64,000 nt of DNA. Origin: Rhizobium aethiopicum (GTDB lineage Bacteria; Pseudomonadota; Alphaproteobacteria; Rhizobiales; Rhizobiaceae). This document shows, piece by piece, positions 17,767-25,304 of this stretch. The stretch lies in assembly GCF_014197535.1 (NCBI RefSeq), contig NZ_JACIFV010000002.1:434001-498000 (forward strand). The letters run 5' to 3'. Made by a program: the position numbers and the translations under genes. Numbering within the stretch: position 1 is the first letter of the stretch; every line of letters starts with the position of its first letter. The notes beneath the pieces were generated by a model, which saw only the letters and a list, made by a program, of their open reading frames with translations, ran no database searches and was not told the DNA's origin.

Positions 17767-18267
17767 GCCCCTCAATGCCCGCGTGACGATCGTGTCGACA
17801 AATTCGCGTTTCTCGGCGGTATAGCGATCGCCGTCCATTCTGAATTCGGCTGCCAGTCTGCGTTTGAGCGCGGCATAATCGGCCGCTGCCTCGGGATGTG
17901 CGATGAGATAATCCCGGAAAGCCAGCCTGTTTCGATGCGTGCCGTTGCCGGCCGGGCAAAGGTATACCCGCTCCGCCGGCGCCGAACCTCTCGACAAGAA
18001 TGCCCAGACCTCGTCATCGTAGCGATTGCCGCGCGGCTCGTAGTTTTCCGAGAGAAGCACCTGCGTCGCAGGCTCGATCTGCTCCAGACCGGAAAGAACG
18101 ATGTCGATATCGATGAGCGGCTTGGCGGTCATACCAGGTATGGCCGTGCTGCCGACGTGATCGATGGCGAGCGCCTGCGGCAGCAAAGCCAGCAGCTTGG
18201 CTCGGATGCGCTGGAAAGCTTCCGGCCATTCCCTATCGTAGCTCACGAGTTCAACCGGCTTGTGCAT
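17764..18267 (-). CDS. GrpB/UPF0157 family protein (nucleotidyltransferase-like)
   Basis: A 167-residue soluble protein of the GrpB family, which has a nucleotidyltransferase-like fold. It shows the family's typical N-terminus (VELVSYDREWPEAFQRI), the HVGSTAIPGMTAKPLIDIDIV motif region (a Gly-Ser with the DxD pair of nucleotidyltransferases), and the C-terminal RNRLAFRDYLIAHPEAAADY helix. Function is unproven; relatives include proteins annotated as dephospho-CoA kinase partners. Its stop lies within the repeat element. Confidence 0.86.
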   Translation of the reverse strand: MHKPVELVSYDREWPEAFQRIRAKLLALLPQALAIDHVGSTAIPGMTAKPLIDIDIVLSGLEQIEPATQVLLSENYEPRGNRYDDEVWAFLSRGSAPAERVYLCPAGNGTHRNRLAFRDYLIAHPEAAADYAALKRRLAAEFRMDGDRYTAEKREFVDTIVTRALRG

Positions 18268-18331
18268 CGTTATCTCCCTCCGATGCGAGATTGCTCATGA
18301 TTCTCACCAAAAATCGATTTCGCTTTTCTGC

Positions 18332-19234
18332 TTACGCGCCGGTCGAGTGATGATGGTAGGTCCGGAGGCCCTTGACCAGCGCGTCGAACGTGGCGCGGCA
18401 GCGCGGTGAGGTCTTCAGGCTTTCGTGCATGACCACCCATGTGCCAAGCGGAATCTCGAACGCATCGGGAAGGACATGCACGAGGTCGGGGTTTTCTCGG
18501 GCCAGTCCGATCTGGCAGGGACCGATGCCGACCCCGGCGCGGATTGCGGAGAGCTGGGCAAGATTGCTGTCGGTCCTGTAGGAGAATTTGATGCCCTCGG
18601 ACGCCGGATAGCGCTTCATCACCATGCGGACGTAGGCCGTCTGCCGGTCGAAGCCGATGAGCCGGTGGTTGGCGAGGTCCGCCATGGTTTGCGGAATGCC
18701 GTGCCGTTCGAGATAGCGGCGGTGGGCATGGAAGCCGATCGGGATGTCGCCGATGCGGCGCACGATGAGAGCATCCTGCTGCGGCTCGGCCATGCGTACG
18801 GCGATATCGGCCTCGCGATTTACCAGATCTTCGATCGCATCGGATGCCGAGAGCTCGATGTGAAGTTCGGGATAGGCTTCCTGCAGCGGCCCGAGAATCC
18901 GAGGCAGGATCTCGACGGCGACGACCTCGCTGGCGCTGACCCTCACCGTTCCGGCTACCCTCTCTCGCTCGCCGGATGCCGTGCGCAAAAGGGCGGCGGC
19001 GGTTGCCGCCAGTGTTTCGGCATAGGGTGTCAGCGCCTGTGCGGCGTCGGTCGGCACGAGGCCGTTCGGCGACCGGATGAAAAGTTCGGCGCCGATCGCC
19101 TGTTCCAGAGCGTCGACATGGCGGCCTATGGTCGGCTGGGTCAGCCCCAGTTCGCGCGCAGCGGCCGAAAGCGACCCTTGCTGAAGCACGGTCAGGAAAC
19201 TGCGGTAGAAATCCCAGCTTGGTTCGAGAGCCAT
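18332..19234 (-). CDS. LysR-family transcriptional regulator
   Basis: A 300-residue LysR-type regulator with a winged helix at the N-terminus (LTVLQQGSLSAAARELGLTQ, PTIGRHVDALE) and a two-lobed effector domain. It is divergent from the epimerase-like gene, with 94 bp between starts that hold likely T-N11-A operators. LysR proteins usually control the adjacent divergent gene. The effector is not known. Confidence 0.9.
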   Translation of the reverse strand: MALEPSWDFYRSFLTVLQQGSLSAAARELGLTQPTIGRHVDALEQAIGAELFIRSPNGLVPTDAAQALTPYAETLAATAAALLRTASGERERVAGTVRVSASEVVAVEILPRILGPLQEAYPELHIELSASDAIEDLVNREADIAVRMAEPQQDALIVRRIGDIPIGFHAHRRYLERHGIPQTMADLANHRLIGFDRQTAYVRMVMKRYPASEGIKFSYRTDSNLAQLSAIRAGVGIGPCQIGLARENPDLVHVLPDAFEIPLGTWVVMHESLKTSPRCRATFDALVKGLRTYHHHSTGA

Positions 19235-19328
19235 ATGTTTTTGTATAGCTGATCCACTTATTTCGTCAATTTTGTTTATCTGAGAGCAGGCGCATAGTCA
19301 TCTCATTCAATTGAAGGAGATGATTGCG

Positions 19329-20351
19329 ATGAGTGGAGAAACGAAGATCACGGCACTGGTTCTCGGCGCGACCGGCGGTATCGGCGGCGCGATCGCGCGC
19401 AAACTTCTGGCCCGCGGATGGCGCATCAGTGCGCTCAACCGTGACGCCGCCAAGGCGTCGAAGAACGAGCCGGCATTCGAATGGGTGCAGGGTGATGCGA
19501 TGAATGCCGGCGACGTGCTGAAGGCGGCTGAAGGTGTTGGCCTGATTGTCCACGCGGTCAATCCGCCCGGCTATCGCGATTGGGAAAGGCTGGTGCTGCC
19601 GATGCTCGACAATACGATCGCTGCCGCTCGAGTCGTCGGTGCGCGGATCGTTCTGCCGGGCAACGTCTATAATTTTGGTCCCGACGCCCTGCAGTCGCCG
19701 ACGGAGGAAAGCCCGCAGCATCCCCTTACAAAGAAGGGAGCGATCCGCGTCGAGATGGAGAAGCGGCTGAAGGCGGCTTCGCAATCCGGCACCGCCGCGA
19801 TCATCGTCCGGGCCGGCGATTTCTTCGGTCCGGGCGCAACGGCCAATAGCTGGTTCTCATCGGGGTTGGTGACGCCGGGCAAGCCGGTCGGCACCATCAA
19901 GAATCCAGGGCGGCGCGGCGTCGGCCATCAGTGGACCTATCTGCCCGACATGGCGGAAACCATCGCCCAGCTCGTCGAGCGGGCCGATCGGCTGCCGCCC
20001 TTCGCCGTCTATCATATGGATGGCTTCTGGGATGCGGATGGCATGCAGATGGCGGAAGCGATCAAGCGAGTCGCTGGCGGCAAGGCGAAGATCGGGCGGT
20101 TTCCCTGGTGGATCGTGCCGCTCGCCGCGCCTTTCGTTCCGGTCATGCGGGAGATCAAGGAGATGCGCTATCTCTGGAAAGTGCCGCTCAGGATGAACAA
20201 CGCCAAGCTTGTCGCCGAACTTAGCAAGGAGCCGCAGACACCGATCGACGAGGCGGTGAGGGCCTCACTGGTGGCGCTCGGCTGCCTGCCGGAAGCGCGT
20301 CGTGACACCGCGGCCGCCTTTATCGGGCATACGCTGCAGAAGGCGCCTTAG
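19329..20351 (+). CDS. NAD(P)-binding epimerase/dehydratase-like protein
   Basis: A 340-residue extended-SDR or NmrA-like protein. It opens with the Rossmann motif VLGATGGIGG, has NVYNFGP in the place of the epimerase S-x-x-x-Y region, and a long C-terminal substrate part (WWIVPLAAPFVPVMREI). AAGGAG lies 9 bp before ATG 19329; an ATG at 19320 and a TTG at 19311 are also in frame. It is divergent from the LysR gene, its probable regulator. The substrate is unknown; the lack of a plain YxxxK suggests a non-standard reaction. It overlaps the next, convergent gene by 4 bp. Confidence 0.8.
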   Translation: MSGETKITALVLGATGGIGGAIARKLLARGWRISALNRDAAKASKNEPAFEWVQGDAMNAGDVLKAAEGVGLIVHAVNPPGYRDWERLVLPMLDNTIAAARVVGARIVLPGNVYNFGPDALQSPTEESPQHPLTKKGAIRVEMEKRLKAASQSGTAAIIVRAGDFFGPGATANSWFSSGLVTPGKPVGTIKNPGRRGVGHQWTYLPDMAETIAQLVERADRLPPFAVYHMDGFWDADGMQMAEAIKRVAGGKAKIGRFPWWIVPLAAPFVPVMREIKEMRYLWKVPLRMNNAKLVAELSKEPQTPIDEAVRASLVALGCLPEARRDTAAAFIGHTLQKAP

Positions 20352-21157
20352 GCCGCCAGCTCGGCCAGCGCGATCCGCGCAACCGTCAAGGCCGTCTCCG
20401 CCTGCTCGATATTGGGGTCGCCAAGGAACCAGGCGGCGGAAAGACCGGAATAGGCGGCGATCCATTGCAGCAGCCGCTTCGGCTCCAGCCCCGCCTCGGC
20501 AGAGACGATGGCGAGCTGGCGGCGGAAGCGGGCGGGGTCGGTGATGGTTGGCAATTCCTCGTTGGCGAAGATATTGGCGAAATCGAAACCGCGCTCGCCG
20601 TGGAGCCGTTTCGGATCGATCGCCAACCAGCCGCGCGCCTCGAAATCGAGAATGTTGCCGTGGTGGATGTCGCCATGGAGGACGGAGAGATCGCGCGGAT
20701 CGGCAAGAAGGGCGTTGGCGATCGCCGAGCAATCGGCAAGCGTGCCTCCATGTTTGCAGGCGGCCGGCTCGAGATCGCGGAACCAGCGGGTGAGGGGAAT
20801 GGGATTGGGGAGTGGTCTTTCGCGCGGTGCGTGCAGCCGGGCGGCGGTGCGGCAGAGAATGCGGCTCGCCTCGTCGTCTTCGCCGTCCATCGCCATGGCC
20901 AGCAGGGAGCGTTTCCCGGTTGCCCTTTCCAGCAATACGGCGTCACCTTCGTGGGCATAGACATGAGCTGCGCCGTCGCCGTCCCACCACTGCATCAGCA
21001 GTGCGCCGCATCGTTCATCGATATCGGTCGCAACTTTCAGCATGGCGGGCCTCTCCTGCCAGAGGACCGGCAGCAGGCGGCTCGAATGGGTGATGATGGG
21101 CTCGCCGTCCGACATGAGCGACCAGCGATCGAGATAGGGAGCAAACATGCCCCTCAT
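20348..21157 (-). CDS. Aminoglycoside/hydroxyurea-type phosphotransferase (APH(6)-like)
   Basis: A 269-residue small-molecule kinase of the APH(6)/hydroxyurea resistance family. Seen are the ATP-site region EGDAVLLERATGKRSL, the catalytic Brenner motif HGDIHHGN and the metal-binding IDPKRLHGERGFD. True APH(6) enzymes phosphorylate streptomycin; chromosomal rhizobial members may have other substrates, so resistance is not claimed. A start later than 21157 is possible, since MSDGE follows at residue 15. Stop overlaps the convergent epimerase-like gene by 4 bp. Confidence 0.85.
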   Translation of the reverse strand: MRGMFAPYLDRWSLMSDGEPIITHSSRLLPVLWQERPAMLKVATDIDERCGALLMQWWDGDGAAHVYAHEGDAVLLERATGKRSLLAMAMDGEDDEASRILCRTAARLHAPRERPLPNPIPLTRWFRDLEPAACKHGGTLADCSAIANALLADPRDLSVLHGDIHHGNILDFEARGWLAIDPKRLHGERGFDFANIFANEELPTITDPARFRRQLAIVSAEAGLEPKRLLQWIAAYSGLSAAWFLGDPNIEQAETALTVARIALAELAA

Positions 21158-21175
21158 ATAGGGATACTGAACGCA

Positions 21176-21201
21176 GAAATCCCGCCTCTCGGCGGGATTT
21201 C
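21176..21201 (-). terminator. Intrinsic terminator after the Old Yellow Enzyme gene
   Basis: An 11-bp perfect stem (GAAATCCCGCC/GGCGGGATTTC) with a TCTC loop, 19 bp after the minus-strand stop at 21221 and just upstream of the kinase start at 21157, so it separates the two units. The U-tract is short (ATTTCTG). Confidence 0.7.
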
Positions 21202-21220
21202 TTGATGCGTATGGGAAATC

Positions 21221-22345
21221 TCAGGCGACCTTTTCTAATGTGGGATAGTCGAGGTAGCCCTTGGCGGTGCCGCCGTAGAAGGTCGACTGGTCGGGCGTGT
21301 TGAGCGGCAGGTTCTTTGCCAGCCGCTCGACGAGATCGGGATTGGCGATGAAGGGCTTGCCGAAGGCGACGAGATCGGCGCGGCCGCTTTCGGCGGCGTC
21401 GATCGCGAGATCGCGGTCATAACCGTTATTGACCATCCAGCTCGCCTTGCCGCCGGCCTTTTCATAGGCCTGGCGCAGTGCCTTGTAATCGAAGGAGGGG
21501 TTATCCCCCTGCTTGTAGTCGCGCTCACCGCCGGTCTGGCCTTCGATGACGTGGATATAGGCGAGGCCGTATCTGGCCAGCCCCTCGACGACACGGGTGA
21601 AGGTCGCCTGCGGATTGGAATCGTAGCTTTCGCCCGACGGCGTCACCGGCGAGATGCGGATTGCGGTACGGCCTGCGCCGATTTCCCTAACCACGGCATC
21701 GACGACCTCGAAGGTCAGGCGGGTGCGGTTTTCGATCGAGCCGCCATATTGATCGGTGCGGTCGTTGACGCCGTCGCGGATGAACTGATCGAGCAGGTAG
21801 CCATTGGCGCCGTGGATCTCGACACCGTCGAATCCGGCATAGATGGCCGCGCGGGCTGCCTTGCGGTAATCCTCGATGATGCCGGGGATTTCGGCGGTTT
21901 CGAGTGCACGCGGCTCGGAGGTATCGGCAAAGCTGCCGCTGCCGTCGGCATTGACCAGATAGGTCTTGGCCTTGGCGACGCGATTGGTCGAGGAGACCGG
22001 CTTGCCGCCGTCCGGCTGCAGCGTCGTGTGCGAGATACGGCCGACATGCCACATCTGGACGACGATCCTGCCGCCGGCTGCGTGGACGGCATCGGTCACA
22101 CGCTTCCAGCCGTCGAGCGCTTCCGTGCTGTAAAGGCCGGGCACGTCGGCATAACCCTGGCCCTGATGGGTGATCGCGGTCGCTTCGGTGATGATCAGAC
22201 CCGCCGTGGCGCGCTGGCGGTAATATTCGACATTGAGGTCGTTGGGGATCGCACCTGGCGAACGGTTGCGGGTAAGCGGCGCCATGACGATACGGTTCTT
22301 GACGGCGATGTCGCCAACCTTGGCGGGTTCGAAAAGCTTGGCCAT
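21221..22345 (-). CDS. nemA: Old Yellow Enzyme family alkene reductase (N-ethylmaleimide reductase)
   Basis: A 374-residue FMN flavoprotein that uses NAD(P)H to reduce activated C=C bonds and nitro groups. The TIM barrel shows the N-terminal KNRIVMAPLTRNRS, the substrate-binding HGANGYLLDQFIRDGVNDRT, ENRTRL, and the late FMN-phosphate site LVAFGKPFIANPDLVERL. Start at 22345 has AAAGGA in place; the open frame to 22432 runs into the preceding gene. It is the last gene of an ArsR-MFS-OYE operon (25 bp gap), so it probably detoxifies an electrophile sensed by the ArsR protein. Confidence 0.9.
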   Translation of the reverse strand: MAKLFEPAKVGDIAVKNRIVMAPLTRNRSPGAIPNDLNVEYYRQRATAGLIITEATAITHQGQGYADVPGLYSTEALDGWKRVTDAVHAAGGRIVVQMWHVGRISHTTLQPDGGKPVSSTNRVAKAKTYLVNADGSGSFADTSEPRALETAEIPGIIEDYRKAARAAIYAGFDGVEIHGANGYLLDQFIRDGVNDRTDQYGGSIENRTRLTFEVVDAVVREIGAGRTAIRISPVTPSGESYDSNPQATFTRVVEGLARYGLAYIHVIEGQTGGERDYKQGDNPSFDYKALRQAYEKAGGKASWMVNNGYDRDLAIDAAESGRADLVAFGKPFIANPDLVERLAKNLPLNTPDQSTFYGGTAKGYLDYPTLEKVA

Positions 22346-22370
22346 GATGGTCCTTTCTTTTGCGGGAGGA

Positions 22371-23537
22371 TCACTCGGCGGGGGCGAGAGCGGCTTGGCC
22401 CCTGGCGGAGAGATAGGTGAGCGCCGTCGCACCCAGGCCGATCAGGGCCATCAGGGCTGCGGCGAGCGGAACGAGGGTGAGATCGAAGCCGGCATCGATG
22501 ACCAGGCCGCCCGCCCAGGCGCCAAGCGCATTGCCGGTGTTGAAGGCGCCGATGTTGATCGTCGAGACGAGGTTCGGCGCATCCTTGCCGAAGCCGACGA
22601 CGCCGACCTGGAGCGCCGGCACGGCGGCAAAGCTTGCGGTCGCCCAGAGGAAGAGGGTGATCTCAGCCGGGATGAAGAGGCGGCTCGTATAACTGAAGGC
22701 AAGCGAGGTGACGGCGATCGCGGTGAAGACGCCGGCAAGTGTGACGCCGAGGCGCCAATCGGCAAGCTTGCCGCCGATGAGATTGCCGACGGTCAGACCG
22801 AGGCCGATCAGGAACAGCGTCCAGGTGACGCCCTCAGGCGAAACGCCGGTGACGTCACGCAAGAGCGGCGCGATATAGGTGAAGAGGGCGAACATCGAGG
22901 CGGCGAAGAAGACGGTGGTGGAAAGCGCCAGCCACAGGCTGCCATTCCTGAGTGCCGCGATCTCGCGCAGGATGCTGCCGCTTTCCTGTTTCTTGTCCTT
23001 CGGCAGGATGGCGATCAGGCCTGATATGGTGATGATGCCGATAACGGTGACGACGCCGAACGTGGCGCGCCAGCCATAGGCCTGGCCGATTGCGGTGCCG
23101 AGCGGCACGCCAAGGACGTTGGCAAGGGTCAGACCGGTGAACATCAGCGCGACGGCGCGGGCTTTGCGGTCTTCGACGACGAGGCCGGCGGCGACGACCG
23201 AACCGATGCCGAAGAAGGCGCCGTGGCAGAGCGCGGTCACGATGCGGGCGATCATCAGCACCCAATAATCGCTCGCCAGAGCACAAAGCAGGTTGCCGGC
23301 GATGAAGAAGGCCATCAGCGCAATCAGTGCCGTGCGGCGCTTCAGCGTCGCTGTGGAAATGGCCATGATGGGTGCGCCGATCGCGACCGCGAGCGCATAA
23401 CCCGTCACCAGCCATCCGGCTTGTGGGATCGTCACTGAGAGATCGGCGGCGACCTCCGGCAGCAGACCCATGATGACGAATTCGGTCGTGCCTATCGCAA
23501 AGGAGCTCAAGGCGAGGACGAGAAGGGCGAGGGGCAT
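22371..23537 (-). CDS. MFS transporter, AraJ/YdhP type (drug or sugar exporter)
   Basis: A 388-residue major facilitator protein with twelve hydrophobic helices and the cytoplasmic MFS loop between helices 2 and 3 (here STATLKRRTA). The N-terminal ALSSFAIGTTEFVIMGLLPEVA is the typical opening of the AraJ/YdhP/CmlA-like DHA1 group, which export sugars, nucleosides or drugs. It starts 1 base after the ArsR stop and is followed by the Old Yellow Enzyme gene, so the three are cotranscribed. The exported substrate is unknown. Confidence 0.88.
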   Translation of the reverse strand: MPLALLVLALSSFAIGTTEFVIMGLLPEVAADLSVTIPQAGWLVTGYALAVAIGAPIMAISTATLKRRTALIALMAFFIAGNLLCALASDYWVLMIARIVTALCHGAFFGIGSVVAAGLVVEDRKARAVALMFTGLTLANVLGVPLGTAIGQAYGWRATFGVVTVIGIITISGLIAILPKDKKQESGSILREIAALRNGSLWLALSTTVFFAASMFALFTYIAPLLRDVTGVSPEGVTWTLFLIGLGLTVGNLIGGKLADWRLGVTLAGVFTAIAVTSLAFSYTSRLFIPAEITLFLWATASFAAVPALQVGVVGFGKDAPNLVSTINIGAFNTGNALGAWAGGLVIDAGFDLTLVPLAAALMALIGLGATALTYLSARGQAALAPAE

Positions 23538-23538
23538 T

Positions 23539-23832
23539 CTAGAGATCCTGTGTCAGCTGCTTGAGGAAAGCCGCGATCGTTTCTTCGTTGCGCTTATAGA
23601 AGATCCACTGGCCGACACGTTTCGTGGTCACGAGGCCGGCGCGCTGCAGGGTTCCAAGATGAGCCGAGACGGTGGATTGAGATAGGCCGCAGCGCTCGAA
23701 CTGGCTGGCGCAGACGCCCATTTCAAAGGGATGCTCCTGCGTGGGGAAATGTTCCTCGGGATTCTTCAGCCAGCTCAGAATGTCCATTCGGGTGGGGTGG
23801 GCGAGCGCCTTGATGATCTCGTCCTTGTCCAT
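23539..23832 (-). CDS. ArsR-family transcriptional repressor
   Basis: A 97-residue winged-helix repressor. It has the ArsR core: IIKALAHPTRMDILSWL, then the recognition helix LSQSTVSAHLGTLQRAGLV and the wing TTKRVGQWIFYKRN. The start at 23832 follows the likely promoter directly; an open frame to 23997 would run over the AbcR terminator. Cys residues at about 41 and 48 lie before the recognition helix and might sense a metal or an electrophile, but the usual ELCVCD metal motif is not present. It heads the operon with the MFS and OYE genes and probably represses it. Confidence 0.88.
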   Translation of the reverse strand: MDKDEIIKALAHPTRMDILSWLKNPEEHFPTQEHPFEMGVCASQFERCGLSQSTVSAHLGTLQRAGLVTTKRVGQWIFYKRNEETIAAFLKQLTQDL

Positions 23833-23845
23833 CGTCGTTTGCCGA

Positions 23846-23870
23846 ATTATAAATCGTGTTTGAACGATAT
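23846..23870 (-). promoter_or_regulatory. Candidate arsR-operon promoter and operator
   Basis: A perfect -10 box TATAAT (23851-23846 on the minus strand) lies 13 bp before the ArsR start. An inverted ATCGT...ACGAT (23853-23857 and 23864-23868) sits just upstream of the -10 box, where a bound repressor would block RNA polymerase. A matching -35 box is weak. Autoregulation by ArsR is inferred. Confidence 0.45.
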
Positions 23871-23946
23871 ATTGATCGTCGGATACCGATATGCAAATCA
23901 CGGAGACGTGAGGCGGCAGCTTTTGTTGATTGGGCAAATTTTGGGC

Positions 23947-24061
23947 AAAAAAAGAGGGCCACCGGAAAACCAGGGCCCTTTGAATTGTGAAGGTCAATAA
24001 CCTCCAGAGGGGAACAGCTAATGCGGTGGAACTGGGAGAGAAACCACGAAATGCATCAGCT
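23947..24061 (-). ncRNA. AbcR-family (alpha-r15) trans-acting small RNA, downstream copy
   Basis: A 115-nt predicted Hfq-dependent small RNA. On the minus strand it begins at AGCTGATGCA, carries the anti-Shine-Dalgarno motif CUCCC (24038-24034) and a second CCUCUGGAGG motif, and ends in an intrinsic terminator: stem AGGGCC/GGCCCU followed by UUUUUUU (23953-23947). A second copy of the same plan lies 224 bp upstream. Tandem copies next to the lsrB gene are the known arrangement of AbcR1/AbcR2 in Sinorhizobium and Agrobacterium, where they repress ABC-transporter mRNAs. I cannot say which named copy this is. Promoter: CATATC with TTGAAA 17 bp upstream. Confidence 0.85.
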
Positions 24062-24067
24062 GAGTTG

Positions 24068-24096
24068 GATATGGTGCTTCCTTAGGCAGGTTTCAA
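24068..24096 (-). promoter_or_regulatory. Promoter of the downstream AbcR copy
   Basis: On the minus strand TTGAAA (24096-24091), a 17-bp spacer and CATATC (24073-24068), with 6 bp to the predicted RNA start at 24061. The other copy has the same geometry. Confidence 0.65.
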
Positions 24097-24107
24097 TGCT
24101 TTTTTGT

Positions 24108-24122
24108 GCATACCTGTTATGC
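24108..24122 (-). promoter_or_regulatory. Dyad at -54 of the downstream AbcR copy (candidate LysR-type site)
   Basis: GCATA-CCTGT-TATGC, a 5-bp perfect inverted repeat with a 5-bp centre, centred 54 bp before the predicted RNA start. The upstream copy has GCATG-CCAGT-CATGC at the identical distance, with compensating changes in both arms. The neighbouring lsrB gene encodes a LysR-type protein, a likely binder. Confidence 0.6.
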
Positions 24123-24168
24123 GCCGCACAATTTTTTTGCGATGCGGCATTTTCCGAAGCGGCAAGGC

Positions 24169-24285
24169 AAAAAAAGAGGGCCGCTGGAAAACCAGGGCCC
24201 TTATAAGTGTGAAGGTTCAAAAACCTCCAGAGGGGAACAGCTAATGCGGTGGAACTGGGAGGAAAAGCCACCATGTGCATCAGCT
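24169..24285 (-). ncRNA. AbcR-family (alpha-r15) trans-acting small RNA, upstream copy
   Basis: A 117-nt predicted small RNA, sister of the copy at 23947. It shares the 5' end (AGCTGATGCA), the CUCCC anti-Shine-Dalgarno motif (24261-24257), the block around CCUCUGGAGG and the terminator with UUUUUUU (24175-24169). The segment between 5' end and CUCCC differs most from the sister, which may give each copy its own targets or expression. Promoter: CATATC (24297-24292) with TTGCTG (24320-24315) 17 bp upstream. Confidence 0.85.
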
Positions 24286-24291
24286 ATGTGC

Positions 24292-24320
24292 GATATGGTG
24301 GTTTAATGGGCAAACAGCAA
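24292..24320 (-). promoter_or_regulatory. Promoter of the upstream AbcR copy
   Basis: On the minus strand TTGCTG (24320-24315), a 17-bp spacer and CATATC (24297-24292), 6 bp before the predicted RNA start at 24285. The -35 box is poorer than in the sister copy, which suggests it depends more on an activator. Confidence 0.6.
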
Positions 24321-24331
24321 CCCTCATTTGT

Positions 24332-24346
24332 GCATGCCAGTCATGC
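24332..24346 (-). promoter_or_regulatory. Dyad at -54 of the upstream AbcR copy (candidate LysR-type site)
   Basis: GCATG-CCAGT-CATGC centred 54 bp before the RNA start, 12 bp beyond the -35 box, exactly as in the other copy. A further 7-bp inverted repeat (TATGGAA/TTCCATA) lies at 24360-24377, between this site and the lsrB stop. Confidence 0.6.
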
Positions 24347-24385
24347 GCTCACCGCATAGTATGGAAATCATTCCATAAATCTGGC

Positions 24386-25282
24386 TTAAAAATTCCAGTT
24401 TCTCGCTTTGCTGACAATGAAATCGCGGAAAGCTTTCAGCTTGGCGGCATTCTTGATCTCGTCAGGATAACAAAAATACGTGTCGAATGACGGCACGTCC
24501 GCATTGATCGGCAGCTGAATCAGGCCAGGGTCGCGCCCGACGATATAATCCGGCAGGCAGGCGACGCCGATTCCGAGCAGGCAGGCGCGCTTGATCGAGG
24601 TCTGGCTGTTGATCTGCAGATGCGGGATGCGCTTGTTGTCGGAGGAGCGGCCGGCGACCTCAAGCCAGTTGACGTCAAGCAGGTAGCTCGGAGCCGGCTC
24701 GCCGAAGGTGATGATGCGGTGATTGTCGAGATCCTCGATCTTCTGCGGCTCGCCATGGCGGTTGATGTAGGAGGGAGCGGCGTAGACGTGCATGTGCACG
24801 GTGAAGAGCTTGCGCTGGATGAGGTCGGACTGCTGCGGCTGACGCAGACGGATTGCGCAGTCGGCGTGGCGCATGTTCACATCCACTTCCTCGTTGTCGA
24901 GGATCAGCTGGATCTGCACATCGGGATAAAGCTGCAGGAATTCCTGGATCTTGTCGGTCAGCCAGCCCTGGCCGAGACCGACCGTCGTCGTCACGCGCAG
25001 CTTGCCCGACGGCGTCTCGGTCGTCTCGGTGAGCTGCATCTTGACGGTTTCGAGCTTCAGCAGCACGTCATGGGCGGTGCGGTAGAGCAGTTCGCCCTGT
25101 TCCGTCAGGATCAGTCCGCGCGCGTGACGGTGAAACAGCTTGGTGCCGACATCCTGCTCCAGCGCGCTCACCTGGCGGCTGATGGCGGACTGGGACAGAT
25201 GCAGTTTATCCGCCGCGTGCGTGAACGAACCCGCCTCGGCCGCTGCGTGGAAAATACGCAGCTTGTCCCAATCCAATGGCAT
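24386..25282 (-). CDS. lsrB: LysR-type regulator LsrB (VtlR homologue)
   Basis: A 298-residue LysR-type activator. The DNA-binding helix-turn-helix is AGSFTHAADKLHLSQSAISR; the effector domain follows, with Cys at 142, 234, 242 and 271. Relatives: LsrB of Sinorhizobium meliloti, needed for symbiosis, lipopolysaccharide genes and the oxidative stress response through redox-active cysteines, and VtlR of Brucella, which activates abcR2. Location supports this: it lies between the AbcR sRNAs and trxB, as in S. meliloti. The start at 25282 follows AGGGGCGGGGGA; an in-frame ATG at 25297 adds MRGGG. It is 22 bp after trxB on the same strand, likely in one transcript. Confidence 0.92.
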   Translation of the reverse strand: MPLDWDKLRIFHAAAEAGSFTHAADKLHLSQSAISRQVSALEQDVGTKLFHRHARGLILTEQGELLYRTAHDVLLKLETVKMQLTETTETPSGKLRVTTTVGLGQGWLTDKIQEFLQLYPDVQIQLILDNEEVDVNMRHADCAIRLRQPQQSDLIQRKLFTVHMHVYAAPSYINRHGEPQKIEDLDNHRIITFGEPAPSYLLDVNWLEVAGRSSDNKRIPHLQINSQTSIKRACLLGIGVACLPDYIVGRDPGLIQLPINADVPSFDTYFCYPDEIKNAAKLKAFRDFIVSKARNWNF

Positions 25283-25304
25283 TCCCCCGCCCCTCATGCC
25301 GGTC

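Noticed and set aside
24021-24306. Short open frames over the AbcR region
   Set aside because: They sit on the plus strand across two small RNA genes and repeat because the RNA genes repeat; no ribosome binding site or protein-like pattern.
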